64,000 bases of DNA from Bradyrhizobium sp. SZCCT0148 (GTDB taxonomy: Bacteria > Pseudomonadota > Alphaproteobacteria > Rhizobiales > Xanthobacteraceae): NCBI RefSeq assembly GCF_018129985.1, contig NZ_JAFCKT010000005.1, positions 405,675-469,674 on the forward strand, given 5' to 3'. The position numbers and the translations under genes are program-made. Shown piece after piece: positions 49,265 to 57,616 of this stretch; within the stretch, counting starts at the first letter, position 1; every line of letters begins with the position of its first letter. The notes under the pieces were generated by a model. It made no database searches and had not been told where the DNA came from. It saw only the letters and a program-made list of their open reading frames with translations.

Positions 49265-50725
49265 ATGCGATCCTTGCTCGCGCTTCTTGCGGCCTTCATC
49301 GTCCTGTGCTGCGCCGGCTCGGCCGTGGGTCAGCCGGTCGGACAGTTTCCATTCGCTCTGACGCGCGAAGGACAGATGCTCGGTGCCGTCGAAGGCGAGG
49401 TGGCCTCGTTCAAGGGACTGGCCTACGCCACGCCGCCGCTCGGCACGCTACGCTGGCGCCCGCCGCAGCCGACGCCGGAAAGTTCGGAGATGCACACCGC
49501 CTACACGTACGGCGCGCCGTGCCTTCAACCGTCATTGCCTGATGCGAGCGAGGATTGCCTGACGCTGAACGTGTTCCGTCCCTTCGGCGTCGACGGGCCG
49601 CTGCCGGTGATGATGTTCATCCACGGCGGCGGCTTCGTCAGTGGCACGGCGAATGAGCGGCTGTTCGACGGTGCCAGGCTAGCGCAGGCCGGTCTCATCG
49701 TGGTGACCGCAAATTATCGCCTCGGCGCGCTCGGCTGGCTCGCTGATCCCGCGCTGACGGACGGCGGCTCCGGCAATTGGGGTCTGATGGACCAGATCGC
49801 CGCGCTGCATTGGGTTCATGACAACATCGCAGCCTTCGGCGGCGATCCCGACAATGTCACCTTGTTTGGCAGCGGCGCAGGCGCCACATCGATCGCGCTT
49901 CTGATGTTGTCCGCGCAATCGCGCGGCCTGTTCCATAAAGCCATTCTGCAATCGATCCCCGCCCGGGCGCGGTTGCGCTCGTCCCAGGAGGCCGAAGCGA
50001 TCGGTCGGCAGTTCGTGGCGGCGCTCGGGCCGCAGGCGGATTTGCGCGCCGCCGAACCGCGACGCCTGCTGGCCGCCGAAAGCCTTTTGCTGGAGCAATC
50101 GCGGCACGGCTTCGCGCCGATGATGGATGGAGCTCTGGTGACCGAGGATATCGCTGCAGGCTTTGCGGCCGGACACCAAAGCCGCATTGCCCTGATGATC
50201 GGCTCGAACGACGACGAGACCGGTTTCGACGACGAGGTCGACACCAGGCAGGAGCTTGCAGCGTCAGGCCTTACGAGCGATGATCTGCGCCAGCTCTATC
50301 CCGATCTCGCCAAGCCTTCAGATCTTGCGACGAGGTTCTATACCGACAAGGTGTTTTCCGAGCCCGCCAGGCTGCTGGCGCGCCTGCATGCCGCACGTGG
50401 CGTGGCGACCTTTCGCTATCGCTTCGCCTATGTACCCGAGGCGCGTCGCGGCAATCCCGGGGCTGGGCACGGACGCGAACTGCAGTTCATCTTCGGAGCG
50501 GAGGGCGTGCCGGGAGCGGGCATCTTCTCGCGAGCCGATCGAGAGGTCGCCAGCCGCGTGCGGTCCTATTGGATCAACTTCGCCAGACGCGGCGATCCCA
50601 ACGGTCCCGACCTGCCGCATTGGGATTCGGCCGCAAACCGCGATCGCCTGCTGCTGATCACGAACGATCGCATCGCGAGCGGTGACGATCCCCTGGCGGA
50701 GCGTCTCGACCGGCTCGCGCGCTAG
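49265..50725 (+). CDS. Type-B carboxylesterase-like protein lacking the catalytic serine
   Basis: 486 residues. A signal peptide (LLALLAAFIVLCCAGSAVGQ) sends it to the periplasm. The carboxylesterase type-B fold is clear: FKGLAYATPPLGTLRWRPPQP, EDCLTLNVFRP, FIHGGGFVSG (oxyanion hole) and the GNWGLMDQIAALHWVHDNIAAFGGDP segment. In these enzymes the nucleophile motif is GESAG; here it is GSGAG, with Gly204 at the serine position (Ser203 precedes it). The histidine (GAGHGRELQF, His402) and a candidate acid (Glu318 in NDDETG) remain. GSGAG is also the sequence of neuroligins, the non-enzymatic animal homologues. The protein may be a binding pseudo-enzyme. The start ATG lacks a strong ribosome-binding site. 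Confidence 0.88.
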   Translation: MRSLLALLAAFIVLCCAGSAVGQPVGQFPFALTREGQMLGAVEGEVASFKGLAYATPPLGTLRWRPPQPTPESSEMHTAYTYGAPCLQPSLPDASEDCLTLNVFRPFGVDGPLPVMMFIHGGGFVSGTANERLFDGARLAQAGLIVVTANYRLGALGWLADPALTDGGSGNWGLMDQIAALHWVHDNIAAFGGDPDNVTLFGSGAGATSIALLMLSAQSRGLFHKAILQSIPARARLRSSQEAEAIGRQFVAALGPQADLRAAEPRRLLAAESLLLEQSRHGFAPMMDGALVTEDIAAGFAAGHQSRIALMIGSNDDETGFDDEVDTRQELAASGLTSDDLRQLYPDLAKPSDLATRFYTDKVFSEPARLLARLHAARGVATFRYRFAYVPEARRGNPGAGHGRELQFIFGAEGVPGAGIFSRADREVASRVRSYWINFARRGDPNGPDLPHWDSAANRDRLLLITNDRIASGDDPLAERLDRLAR

Positions 50726-50746
50726 CGCGACAAAAATGGGTTGGAC

Positions 50747-50926
50747 TTAAGCGGCGAGTTCGACGCGGGGCGCCGGCGTCAGCCGGTTTTCCTCAAGATA
50801 GTCCATCGCGCCGTCCTTCTCGACGGCGTAGAACTGCTGGCCGTCCCGCGACTTGAAGGCGGCGCGAACAATGCCGCGGCGGCCCTTGTCACTGTTGACG
50901 ACGTCCCCCAGCGCAAACTTCCTCAT
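50747..50926 (-). CDS. Small beta-strand protein, 59 residues
   Basis: ATG to TAA on the minus strand encodes a product starting MRKFALGDVVNSDKGRRGIV and including QQFYAVEKDGAMDYLEENRL before the end. The VxSDKGRRGIVR pattern resembles small SH3/KOW-like barrels that bind RNA or protein. It is convergent with the carboxylesterase, 21 bp from stop to stop. A modest GTGAG motif precedes the start. Too short to be found by length-based gene finding, but the composition is normal. Confidence 0.65.
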   Translation of the reverse strand: MRKFALGDVVNSDKGRRGIVRAAFKSRDGQQFYAVEKDGAMDYLEENRLTPAPRVELAA

Positions 50927-51080
50927 CTCACGTCTCGCTTGTCTTCAGGCCGACTGCTTCGGCCACACCGGGGATCTTGGGCGGCAAATCGTTAACGACT
51001 TGCTAACCATGCCGGTTTGCCTATGCTTGCGGTCGTCGCGCGGGCGCTGGCACGCGCATCTGTCCGACGAGACCAATCCG

Positions 51081-51875
51081 ATGACGCGATTGCCGACCCT
51101 CTTCCTGTCGCACGGCGGTGGCCCGTGGCCATTCATGGAGGATCGGCGGGTGCAATATGCGAAGACCGCCCAGGAGTTTGGCCGGCTGCCTCAGTTGCTT
51201 CCCGAGAGGCCGAAGGCGGTGCTTGTCATCACCGGCCATTGGGAGGCCGATGCCTTCACCGTCTCGACCTCGGCGCAGCCGCCGATGGTGTACGACTATT
51301 ACGGTTTTCCCGAGCACACCTATCACCTCAAATATCCGGCGCCGGGCATGCCGGAGCTCGCAGTGAAGGTGAAGGCGCTGCTTGCGGGCGAGGGTGTCGC
51401 TTGCCGGGAAGATCCCAAACAGGGTTTCGATCACGGCACCTTCGTGCCGCTCGGCCTGATGTATCCCAATGCCGACATGCCGATCGTGCTGCTGTCGCTG
51501 AAATCTGCTTACGATGCGGCCGAGCACATCAAGGTCGGCGAAGCCATCGCCGCGCTCCGCGATGAAGGCATCCTGATCGTCGGCAGTGGGCTGACCTATC
51601 ACAACATGCGTGGCTTCAACCGGCCGGAGTCGAAGCCGGTCTCGTATGACTTCGAGGCCTACCTGAACGAGGCGATCAGCAACCCCGATCCCGCCCGCCG
51701 CAACGCGATGCTGGTCGATTGGGAGAATGCGCCCAGCGCCCGGCTCGCGCATCCGCGGGAGGACCATCTGCTGCCGCTGATGGTGGCCGCCGGTGCCGCC
51801 GGCAGCGATATCGGCAGGCGCGTCTTCGTCGACGAGGTCGCGAGCGTGGCGATGGCGTCGTATGTGTTTGGATGA
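51081..51875 (+). CDS. DODA-type extradiol ring-opening dioxygenase (LigB superfamily)
   Basis: 264 residues. N-terminal LPTLFLSHGGGPWPFME carries the first metal histidine, VLVITGHWEADAF the second and QGFDHGTFVPLGLMYPNADMPIVLLS the next, matching class III extradiol dioxygenases of the 4,5-DOPA type (YgiD-like). The ATG at 51081 follows a GACGAGACC stretch and gives the usual start. Such proteins cleave catechol rings; YgiD acts on L-DOPA, others on unknown substrates. It is not near other aromatic-degradation genes, so the substrate is open. Confidence 0.88.
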   Translation: MTRLPTLFLSHGGGPWPFMEDRRVQYAKTAQEFGRLPQLLPERPKAVLVITGHWEADAFTVSTSAQPPMVYDYYGFPEHTYHLKYPAPGMPELAVKVKALLAGEGVACREDPKQGFDHGTFVPLGLMYPNADMPIVLLSLKSAYDAAEHIKVGEAIAALRDEGILIVGSGLTYHNMRGFNRPESKPVSYDFEAYLNEAISNPDPARRNAMLVDWENAPSARLAHPREDHLLPLMVAAGAAGSDIGRRVFVDEVASVAMASYVFG

Positions 51876-51879
51876 TTGA

Positions 51880-52036
51880 TTCTTCCTCTTGCCCGTATAG
51901 GAGAAGGTAGCGCGAAGCGCCGGATGAGCGATATCTCCCCGCAAGTCCGACTCTCATATAAATTTGCGGAGAGATACACCTCACCCGTCTCGCCGCACCG
52001 CGGCGAGCCACCCTGTCCCACAAGGGGCGAGGGAAT
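51880..52036. repeat. Large palindromic intergenic repeat, copy 1
   Basis: Contains GGAGAAGGTAGCGCGAAGCGC on the left and a CCGCGGCGAGCCACCCTGTCC-type right arm ending CACAAGGGGCGAGG. The left block matches copy 2 (57617-57762) over about 24 bases and the right block matches more loosely. Arms can pair as a long hairpin. It fills the gap between the dioxygenase and SemiSWEET genes. Confidence 0.8.
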
Positions 52037-52037
52037 C

Positions 52038-52298
52038 TCACCCATATCGCAACTTCATCACCAGGATGCATCCCGCGAGCACGATGGTCACGGCGTTGGC
52101 GGCAACCAGCGGCGCATCGCCCGAGAGCAGGCCGTAGATCAGCCACAGCGCGAGGCCCAGCACCATCACCAGGAACATGCCGAGCGAGATGTCGCCGGTG
52201 GAGCGGGTCTTCCAGACCTTGATGGCTTGCGGCGCGTAGGCCACGGTGGTGCAGGTGGCGGCGGCAAAGCCGATCAGCTTGATCACGAACGGGTCCAT
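52038..52298 (-). CDS. SemiSWEET sugar transporter
   Basis: 86 residues forming one PQ-loop unit of three helices: LIGFAAATCTTVAYAPQAIK (with the PQ motif), STGDISLGMFLVMVLGLALWLIYGL and NAVTIVLAGCILVMKL. This is the bacterial half-transporter that dimerises into a SWEET-like channel. Bradyrhizobium japonicum SemiSWEET1 transports sucrose, and this protein has the same length and layout. It is adjacent to glgA (37 bp away) and the glycogen genes, so it may move sugar linked to glycogen storage. It is transcribed with or just after glgCA. Confidence 0.9.
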   Translation of the reverse strand: MDPFVIKLIGFAAATCTTVAYAPQAIKVWKTRSTGDISLGMFLVMVLGLALWLIYGLLSGDAPLVAANAVTIVLAGCILVMKLRYG

Positions 52299-52335
52299 GC
52301 CGGCTTTATAACATGGATTCGACGACGGTCATGCC

Positions 52336-53790
52336 TCAGGCACGCTGCGCCATCAGGCTGCGATACAGCGCGGCGTAGTCACCGGCGCGGTTGCGCCAGG
52401 AGACGTCGGTTGCAAGGCCGCTCAGTTGCAGGCGTCGCCAGGCTGCTTTGTTATGGAAGGCCGTATTGGCCTTGCGCAGCGTCCAGGCGAGGGCCTCCGG
52501 CGTCACGGGTGCGAACTTGAAACCGGTGGCATCGCGGCCGGAGGCGCCGGCGTCTCCGATGTCCACGATGGTGTCCTCCAGCCCGCCGACGCGCGAGACG
52601 ATGGGAACGGCGCCGTAACGCAGCGCACAGAGCTGGGTGAGGCCGCACGGCTCGAAGCGCGACGGCACGATCAATGCGTCGGATCCGGCCTGGATCAGAT
52701 GGGCCAATATCTCGTCATAGCCGATCACGACACCGATCCGGCCGGGATTGGCGCGTGCTGCAGCCTGGTAGCCGTCCTGCAGATCGCGGTCGCCGCTGCC
52801 GAGCAGCGCAAGCTGCATGCCTTCGGCGAGAATGATCGGAATCGCTTCGAGCAGGAGATCGAGCCCCTTCTGCCAGGACAGCCGGCTGATGACGCCGAGC
52901 AGCGGCGCCTCGTCGGAGGAATCGAGATTGAACTGCTGCTGCAGCACCGCCTTGTTCGCGGCCCGGAAGGTCAGGTCCTCGGCGCCGTAGCGGTAGGCGA
53001 TGTGCGGATCTTCCTGCGGATTCCATACCGAGATGTCGATGCCGTTGAGGATGCCGCTCAGCACGTTCGCGCGTGTACGCAACAGGCCGCCGAACCCCAT
53101 GCCGCCTTCGTCGCTCTGGATTTCCCGCGCGTAGGTCGGCGACACCGTGGTGATGCGATCGGCGAATTGCAGGCCCGCCTTCAGGAAGCTGATGCCGCCG
53201 AAATATTCGATCTCGTTGACGCTGAATGCGTGCCAGGGCAGGCCGATCGCACCGATCAGCTCGGGCGCGAACTTGCCCTGATAGGCCATGTTGTGGATGG
53301 TCATCACGGTGCCGGGCCGCGGACGATTGTCATAGTGCAGATAGGCCGCCGCGAGCCCGGCCTGCCAGTCATGGGCGTGCACGATTTCGGGCACGAAGGC
53401 AGGAACGAGGCCGTGGCCGATATCGGCAGCGATACGCGACAGCGCCGCGAAGCGCACGCCATTGTCCGGCCAGTCGACACCCTCAGTGGTGACGTAGGGG
53501 TTGCCCGGCCGCGCATAGAGATGCGGCACGTCGAGCACGAACAGATCGAGCCCGTCATGGGAGCCCGCAAGCAACCGCCCCGGCCCGCCGAAATAATCCG
53601 GCCAGCTCCGGATTTGCTCTACGTTCGATACCAGCCGCATCACGTCGGGATAGCCCGGCATCAAGGTGCGCATCTCGACGCCATGCGCCCTCAGCGCGAT
53701 CGGCAACGCGCCGGCGACATCCGCGAGGCCGCCGGTCTTGATGATGGGATAGACTTCAGAAGCGACCGCGAGGACGCGAACAGGCGTCAT
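52336..53790 (-). CDS. glgA: Glycogen synthase GlgA
   Basis: 484 residues, GT5 family. The ADP-glucose site has VYPIIKTGGLADVAGALP (KTGGL motif, about residues 15-32); the C-terminal half has VISRLSWQKGLDLLLEAI and SRFEPCGLTQLCALRYGAVPIV with the donor-binding residues. It extends alpha-1,4-glucan chains from ADP-glucose. glgC, which makes ADP-glucose, overlaps its start by four bases upstream on the same strand. The SemiSWEET gene follows closely. No branching enzyme is in the window. Confidence 0.96.
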   Translation of the reverse strand: MTPVRVLAVASEVYPIIKTGGLADVAGALPIALRAHGVEMRTLMPGYPDVMRLVSNVEQIRSWPDYFGGPGRLLAGSHDGLDLFVLDVPHLYARPGNPYVTTEGVDWPDNGVRFAALSRIAADIGHGLVPAFVPEIVHAHDWQAGLAAAYLHYDNRPRPGTVMTIHNMAYQGKFAPELIGAIGLPWHAFSVNEIEYFGGISFLKAGLQFADRITTVSPTYAREIQSDEGGMGFGGLLRTRANVLSGILNGIDISVWNPQEDPHIAYRYGAEDLTFRAANKAVLQQQFNLDSSDEAPLLGVISRLSWQKGLDLLLEAIPIILAEGMQLALLGSGDRDLQDGYQAAARANPGRIGVVIGYDEILAHLIQAGSDALIVPSRFEPCGLTQLCALRYGAVPIVSRVGGLEDTIVDIGDAGASGRDATGFKFAPVTPEALAWTLRKANTAFHNKAAWRRLQLSGLATDVSWRNRAGDYAALYRSLMAQRA

Positions 53791-55049
53791 GCATTGAGCC
53801 TGTCGATCATCGGCTGGGTGACGAGCGAAATCCCCTGCTCGGTGGTGCGGAAGCGCTTTGCGTCGAGTTCGGGATCCTCGCCGATCACGAGTCCCTCCGG
53901 AATTTCGACGCCGCGGTCGATCACGACGTTCTTCAGCCGCGCGCCGCGGTTGACGTTCACATAAGGCATGATCACGGCGTTCTCGACATTGGCGTAGGAG
54001 TTGATGCGCACGCCGGTAAACAGCAGCGACCGGCGCAGCGAAGCGCCGGATATGATGCAGCCGCCCGAGACCAGCGAGCTCACGGCCTGGCCGCGCCGGC
54101 TCTCCTCGTCATGGACGAATTTCGCCGGCGGAGTGATCTCCGCATAGGACCAGATCGGCCAGGAGCTGTCGAACAGGTCGAGTTCGGGCACGACGTCGGT
54201 GAGGTCGATATTGGCAGCCCAATAGGCATCGACGGTGCCGACATCGCGCCAATAGGCGCGTTCTTCGGTGCCGGAACGGACACACGAGGTTGAGAACTGG
54301 TGCGCCATCGCACGGCCATTCTTGACGAGGTAGGGAATGATGTCCTTGCCGAAATCGTGGTTCGAGTTCGGGTCTTCGGCGTCGCGCTTGAGCTCATCGA
54401 ACAAGAGCTTCGCGTCGAAGACGTAGATGCCCATGCTGGCGAGCGAGACGTCCGGCTTGCCCGGCATCGGCGGCGGGTCCTTCGGCTTCTCCAGGAATTC
54501 CTGGATCCAGCCGTTCTCGTCGATATGCATGATGCCGAAGCCGGAAGACTCCGCCCGGGGCATCTCCAGGCAACCGACGGTGACGTCGGCGCCGCTCTCG
54601 ACGTGCTGGCGGAGCATCACCTCGTAGTCCATTTTATAGATATGGTCGCCGGCCAGCACGACGATGAAACGGCAGGCGTGCGCTTCGATGATGTCGATGT
54701 TCTGGTAGACCGCGTCCGCCGTGCCGACATACCACATGTTCTCGGAGACGCGCTGGCTCGCAGGCAGGATGTCAAAGCTCTCGTTGCGTTCGGGGCGGAA
54801 AAAGTTCCAGCCCATCTGAAGATGCCGGATCAGGCTGTGCGCCTTGTACTGGGTCGCAACAGCAATGCGGCGGATGCCAGAATTGACGGCATTGGACAGC
54901 GCGAAATCGATGATGCGGGACTTGCCGCCGAAATAGACGGCCGGCTTGGCGCGGCGGTCGGTCAGCTCCAGGAGCCGGCTGCCACGTCCGCCGGCCAGAA
55001 CGAAGGCCAGCGCCTGACGGGCAAGCGGCTCGGGTCTCGCGGCACTCAT
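53787..55049 (-). CDS. glgC: Glucose-1-phosphate adenylyltransferase GlgC
   Basis: 420 residues (E. coli GlgC 431). The nucleotide motif is FVLAGGRGSRLLELTDRRAKPAVYFGGK (in part, residues about 15-42), followed by VLAGDHIYKMDYEVML, EKPKDPPPMPGKP and the C-terminal left-handed helix domain. It makes ADP-glucose from ATP and glucose-1-phosphate, the regulated step of glycogen synthesis. The ATG at 55049 has GGAGGA immediately upstream; an earlier GTG in frame is less likely. Its stop overlaps the glgA start (ATGA). No promoter was recognised upstream on the minus strand. Confidence 0.96.
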   Translation of the reverse strand: MSAARPEPLARQALAFVLAGGRGSRLLELTDRRAKPAVYFGGKSRIIDFALSNAVNSGIRRIAVATQYKAHSLIRHLQMGWNFFRPERNESFDILPASQRVSENMWYVGTADAVYQNIDIIEAHACRFIVVLAGDHIYKMDYEVMLRQHVESGADVTVGCLEMPRAESSGFGIMHIDENGWIQEFLEKPKDPPPMPGKPDVSLASMGIYVFDAKLLFDELKRDAEDPNSNHDFGKDIIPYLVKNGRAMAHQFSTSCVRSGTEERAYWRDVGTVDAYWAANIDLTDVVPELDLFDSSWPIWSYAEITPPAKFVHDEESRRGQAVSSLVSGGCIISGASLRRSLLFTGVRINSYANVENAVIMPYVNVNRGARLKNVVIDRGVEIPEGLVIGEDPELDAKRFRTTEQGISLVTQPMIDRLNA

Positions 55050-55406
55050 GTCATCCTCCAACACGCTCGGCGCAGACCGAGGCTATTCGTCGCGAGAAAC
55101 CTCGCTCCCGTGGAACCGATAGTAACGATACGAATAGTCAATCGTGAAGTAGGTTGTTGGTTGCGAAGGCGGGAAGCTTAATGCTTTGCGTCGGCCGCAG
55201 GGCTCCGGCATCGGCCGGCGTCACGTCGGGCAGAGCAGCGCGTAGGTCCGCCTCGCAGGTCGGCAGCCGCTTGGCAGGAGCATGGAGGGACTTGTGCGCC
55301 GCACGCAAATCCGCTTTGAAAATCCGGACTTTGACTTGGCGCAAAGATGCCCGATCATGCTGCTGCGATCCTTTTCAAAGCGAAACGTCAGACAGGGAGC
55401 AAGTCG
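55050..55406. other. Intergenic region between glgC and the Gly/Tyr-rich gene
   Basis: 357 bp with no convincing gene. It must hold the glgC promoter (minus strand) and the promoter for the gene at 55407. The plus strand shows TTTGACTTGG near 55330 as a possible -35 region, without a clear -10. The stretch at 55115-55140 is A/T-richer (ATAGTAACGATACGAATAG), as expected of a promoter area. Confidence 0.5.
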
Positions 55407-55850
55407 ATGAGGATCTGGAAAACGGCAATTGCCTGTTCGGTCGCCGGCGTGGTCATCGCCGGGCAAATTCAACAGGCGGCGGCGGCCCCGCTGCCGACCA
55501 ACGTCGCGACCATGAAGGCCGCGGTCGGTGACGACGTCGCGCAAGTTCATTGGCGCGGTCGTGGCTGGGGATTGGGCGCAGGCGGCCTCCTCGCCGGTGC
55601 GATCATCGGCGGCGCCATCGCCAGCGGCGCGCCTTATGGCTACGGCTATTACGGCGGCGGCCCGTATTATGGCGGCTATGGCTATCCGGGTTATGGCTAC
55701 GGTTACGCCCCGGCCTATTACGGCGGCTACGGATACGCGCCGGCCTATCCGCGCTATTACCGGCCCTACCGTCCGTACTACGGCTATGGCTACGGTTACT
55801 ACCGGCCGTACCGGGTCTATCACCGCCACTATTACCGCGGATATTGGTGA
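55407..55850 (+). CDS. Secreted Gly/Tyr-rich protein
   Basis: 147 residues with a signal peptide (KTAIACSVAGVVIAGQIQQAAAA). After a short hinge comes a glycine-rich hydrophobic helix (GWGLGAGGLLAGAIIGGAIA), then about 80 residues of Tyr/Gly/Pro repeats such as YGYGYYGGGPYYGGYGYPG and YYRPYRPYYGYGYGYY with Arg near the end. Low-complexity proteins of this type occur throughout Rhizobiales; they are often stress-related or cell-surface proteins, but no function is established. The GGAGCAAG site precedes the ATG. The repeats could allow length variation. Confidence 0.82.
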   Translation: MRIWKTAIACSVAGVVIAGQIQQAAAAPLPTNVATMKAAVGDDVAQVHWRGRGWGLGAGGLLAGAIIGGAIASGAPYGYGYYGGGPYYGGYGYPGYGYGYAPAYYGGYGYAPAYPRYYRPYRPYYGYGYGYYRPYRVYHRHYYRGYW

Positions 55851-55970
55851 GGACCGGCTCGAGCATGCGCGCAAACGATGAGCGTTTGCGCGCACCTTCG
55901 CGCGATGTGGCGGCGTGCAGACGGGCGCGAGGTATCGACGCGTGAATGCTGCCCTCTCACGCAATTAACA

Positions 55971-56372
55971 ATGTGGTCCCGCCGGGCGTTGCGCGGCAGT
56001 GGACATGGAACTCAATGGAATAAGCGACGTTTGCAGCGCTGGGCAGGCAATCGGGAGCGGTGCCGTGCGAGCGCAGACGACGCTAATTCATTGGCCTGTT
56101 TTTCATTTTCTGCCTTGTCCGCCGCCCGAGCCGAAAGCGGGCTCGCCTCCTATTACAGCTACGCAAAGGCCGCCAAGGGCGAACTGACCTGCGCGCACCG
56201 GACCCGCCCGTTCGGCAGCGTGCTCAAGGTGTCCTACAGCGGCCGCACGATCCAATGCCGCGTCAACGATCGCGGCCCCTTCATCCGCGGCCGCATCGTC
56301 GATCTCTCGGTGCCGGCCGCCCGCGCGCTCGGCATGATGAGCGCCGGCGTGGTGCGGGTCTCCGTGGAATAA
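55971..56372 (+). CDS. Second RlpA-like (double-psi beta-barrel) protein, uncertain start
   Basis: The conserved domain is clear: SGLASYYSYAKAAKGELTC, AHRTRPFGSVLKV, CRVNDRGPFIRGRIVDLS and the ending LGMMSAGVVRVSVE. It has two Cys that may form a disulfide and lacks a lipobox. No good signal peptide or start is visible: the first usable ATG (55971) gives a basic, non-hydrophobic N-terminus with no ribosome-binding site, while a TTG nearer the domain gives only a short hydrophobic segment (ACFSFSALSAARAE). A frameshift or decayed signal sequence is possible. Compare the intact RlpA lipoprotein at 44236. Confidence 0.65.
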   Translation: MWSRRALRGSGHGTQWNKRRLQRWAGNRERCRASADDANSLACFSFSALSAARAESGLASYYSYAKAAKGELTCAHRTRPFGSVLKVSYSGRTIQCRVNDRGPFIRGRIVDLSVPAARALGMMSAGVVRVSVE

Positions 56373-56415
56373 GCCGTCGCGGGCGCTATAGTGCCGCCCA
56401 AAGCATGGGGGCGCT

Positions 56416-57585
56416 ATGGCAGGGATAAGGGTTGGGCTCGTCGGCTGCGGCTTCGTATCGGAGCTGCACATGTATGCGTTCCGGCGCGTCTACGGCGTGG
56501 ACGTCGAGGTCGCGGCGGTGGCTGCCCGTGGCGACCATGTCGTCGAATTCGCGGGCCGCCACCGCATCCCGCGGGTCTATCGCAGCTTCTCTGAACTGGT
56601 CGCGGACGCAGCTATCGACGTCGTCGACATCTGCACCCCGCCCAATCTCCATGCCGAAATGATCGTCGGTGCCATGCAGGCCGGCAAGCACGTGATCTGC
56701 GAAAAGCCGTTCGCCGGCTATTTCGGCCGCGACGGCGACTCGCAGCCGATCGGCAAGCACGTGCCGAAGGCGCTGATGTACCAGCGCGTGATCGAGGAGA
56801 TGGACAGGACGCGCGCCGCGATCGAGCGCACCGGAAAGCTCTTCATGTATGCCGAGGACTGGATCTACGCGCCCGCGGTGACCAAGACCGCGGAGATCAT
56901 CAGGGCGACGAAGGACAAGATCCTGTTCATGAAGGGCGAGGAAAGCCATTCCGGCTCGCACGCGGCCCACGCCGCGCAATGGGCGATGACCGGTGGCGGC
57001 TCGCTGATCCGCATGGGCTGCCATCCGCTCTCGGCGGTGCTGTACCTGAAGCAGGTGGAGGCGAAGGCGCGCGGCGAGAACATCGGTGTCGTCAGCGTCA
57101 CCGGCGATGTCGGCAACGTCACCGCCGCGCTCAGGCCCGAGGAGCGCAGCTACATCAAGGCCAACCCGCTCGACGTCGAGGATTGGGGCACGCTCACGGT
57201 CACCTTCTCCGACGGCACCAAGGCCACCGTGTTCTCCGGCGACATGATCATGGGCGGCGTACGCAATCTGGTCGAGACCTATACGTCCGGTGGCTCGCTG
57301 TTCGCCAACATCACGCCGAACAATCATCTGATGAGCTACCAGACCTCCGAAGAGAAGCTCGCTTCCGTCTACATCACCGAGAAGGTCGACCGCAAAACCG
57401 GCTGGCAGTATGTCTGCCTGGAGGAGGAATGGACGCGCGGCTATCTCCAGGAGATCCAGGACTTCATGGAATGCGTGGCGACGGGCCGGCAGCCGCTGTC
57501 CGACCTCGCGCTCGCCTATGAAACGATCAAGGTGAACTACGCGGGGTATTGGGCGGCGGAGGAGGGGCGACGGGTGGTGTTGTAG
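56416..57585 (+). CDS. Gfo/Idh/MocA-family oxidoreductase
   Basis: 389 residues. The Rossmann motif is VGLVGCGFVSELHMYAF (about residues 6-22), the conserved ICEKPFAG (EKP motif) is near residue 98, and GGGSLIRMGCHPL is in the substrate domain. NAD(P)-dependent sugar or polyol dehydrogenases of this family act on inositol, glucose-fructose or other sugar derivatives. The insertion between residues 100 and 130 (GRDGDSQPIGKHVPKALMYQ) is longer than usual, so a distinct subfamily is likely. A GGGGGCGCT site precedes the ATG. It is followed by the repeat at 57617. Confidence 0.88.
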   Translation: MAGIRVGLVGCGFVSELHMYAFRRVYGVDVEVAAVAARGDHVVEFAGRHRIPRVYRSFSELVADAAIDVVDICTPPNLHAEMIVGAMQAGKHVICEKPFAGYFGRDGDSQPIGKHVPKALMYQRVIEEMDRTRAAIERTGKLFMYAEDWIYAPAVTKTAEIIRATKDKILFMKGEESHSGSHAAHAAQWAMTGGGSLIRMGCHPLSAVLYLKQVEAKARGENIGVVSVTGDVGNVTAALRPEERSYIKANPLDVEDWGTLTVTFSDGTKATVFSGDMIMGGVRNLVETYTSGGSLFANITPNNHLMSYQTSEEKLASVYITEKVDRKTGWQYVCLEEEWTRGYLQEIQDFMECVATGRQPLSDLALAYETIKVNYAGYWAAEEGRRVVL

Positions 57586-57616
57586 GACCGCTGACGAGAC
57601 ACAGGCACGCTACCAT

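Noticed and set aside
52426..53964. Plus-strand frame of about 510 codons opposite glgA
   Set aside because: GlgA motifs are on the minus strand; the plus product is a shadow.
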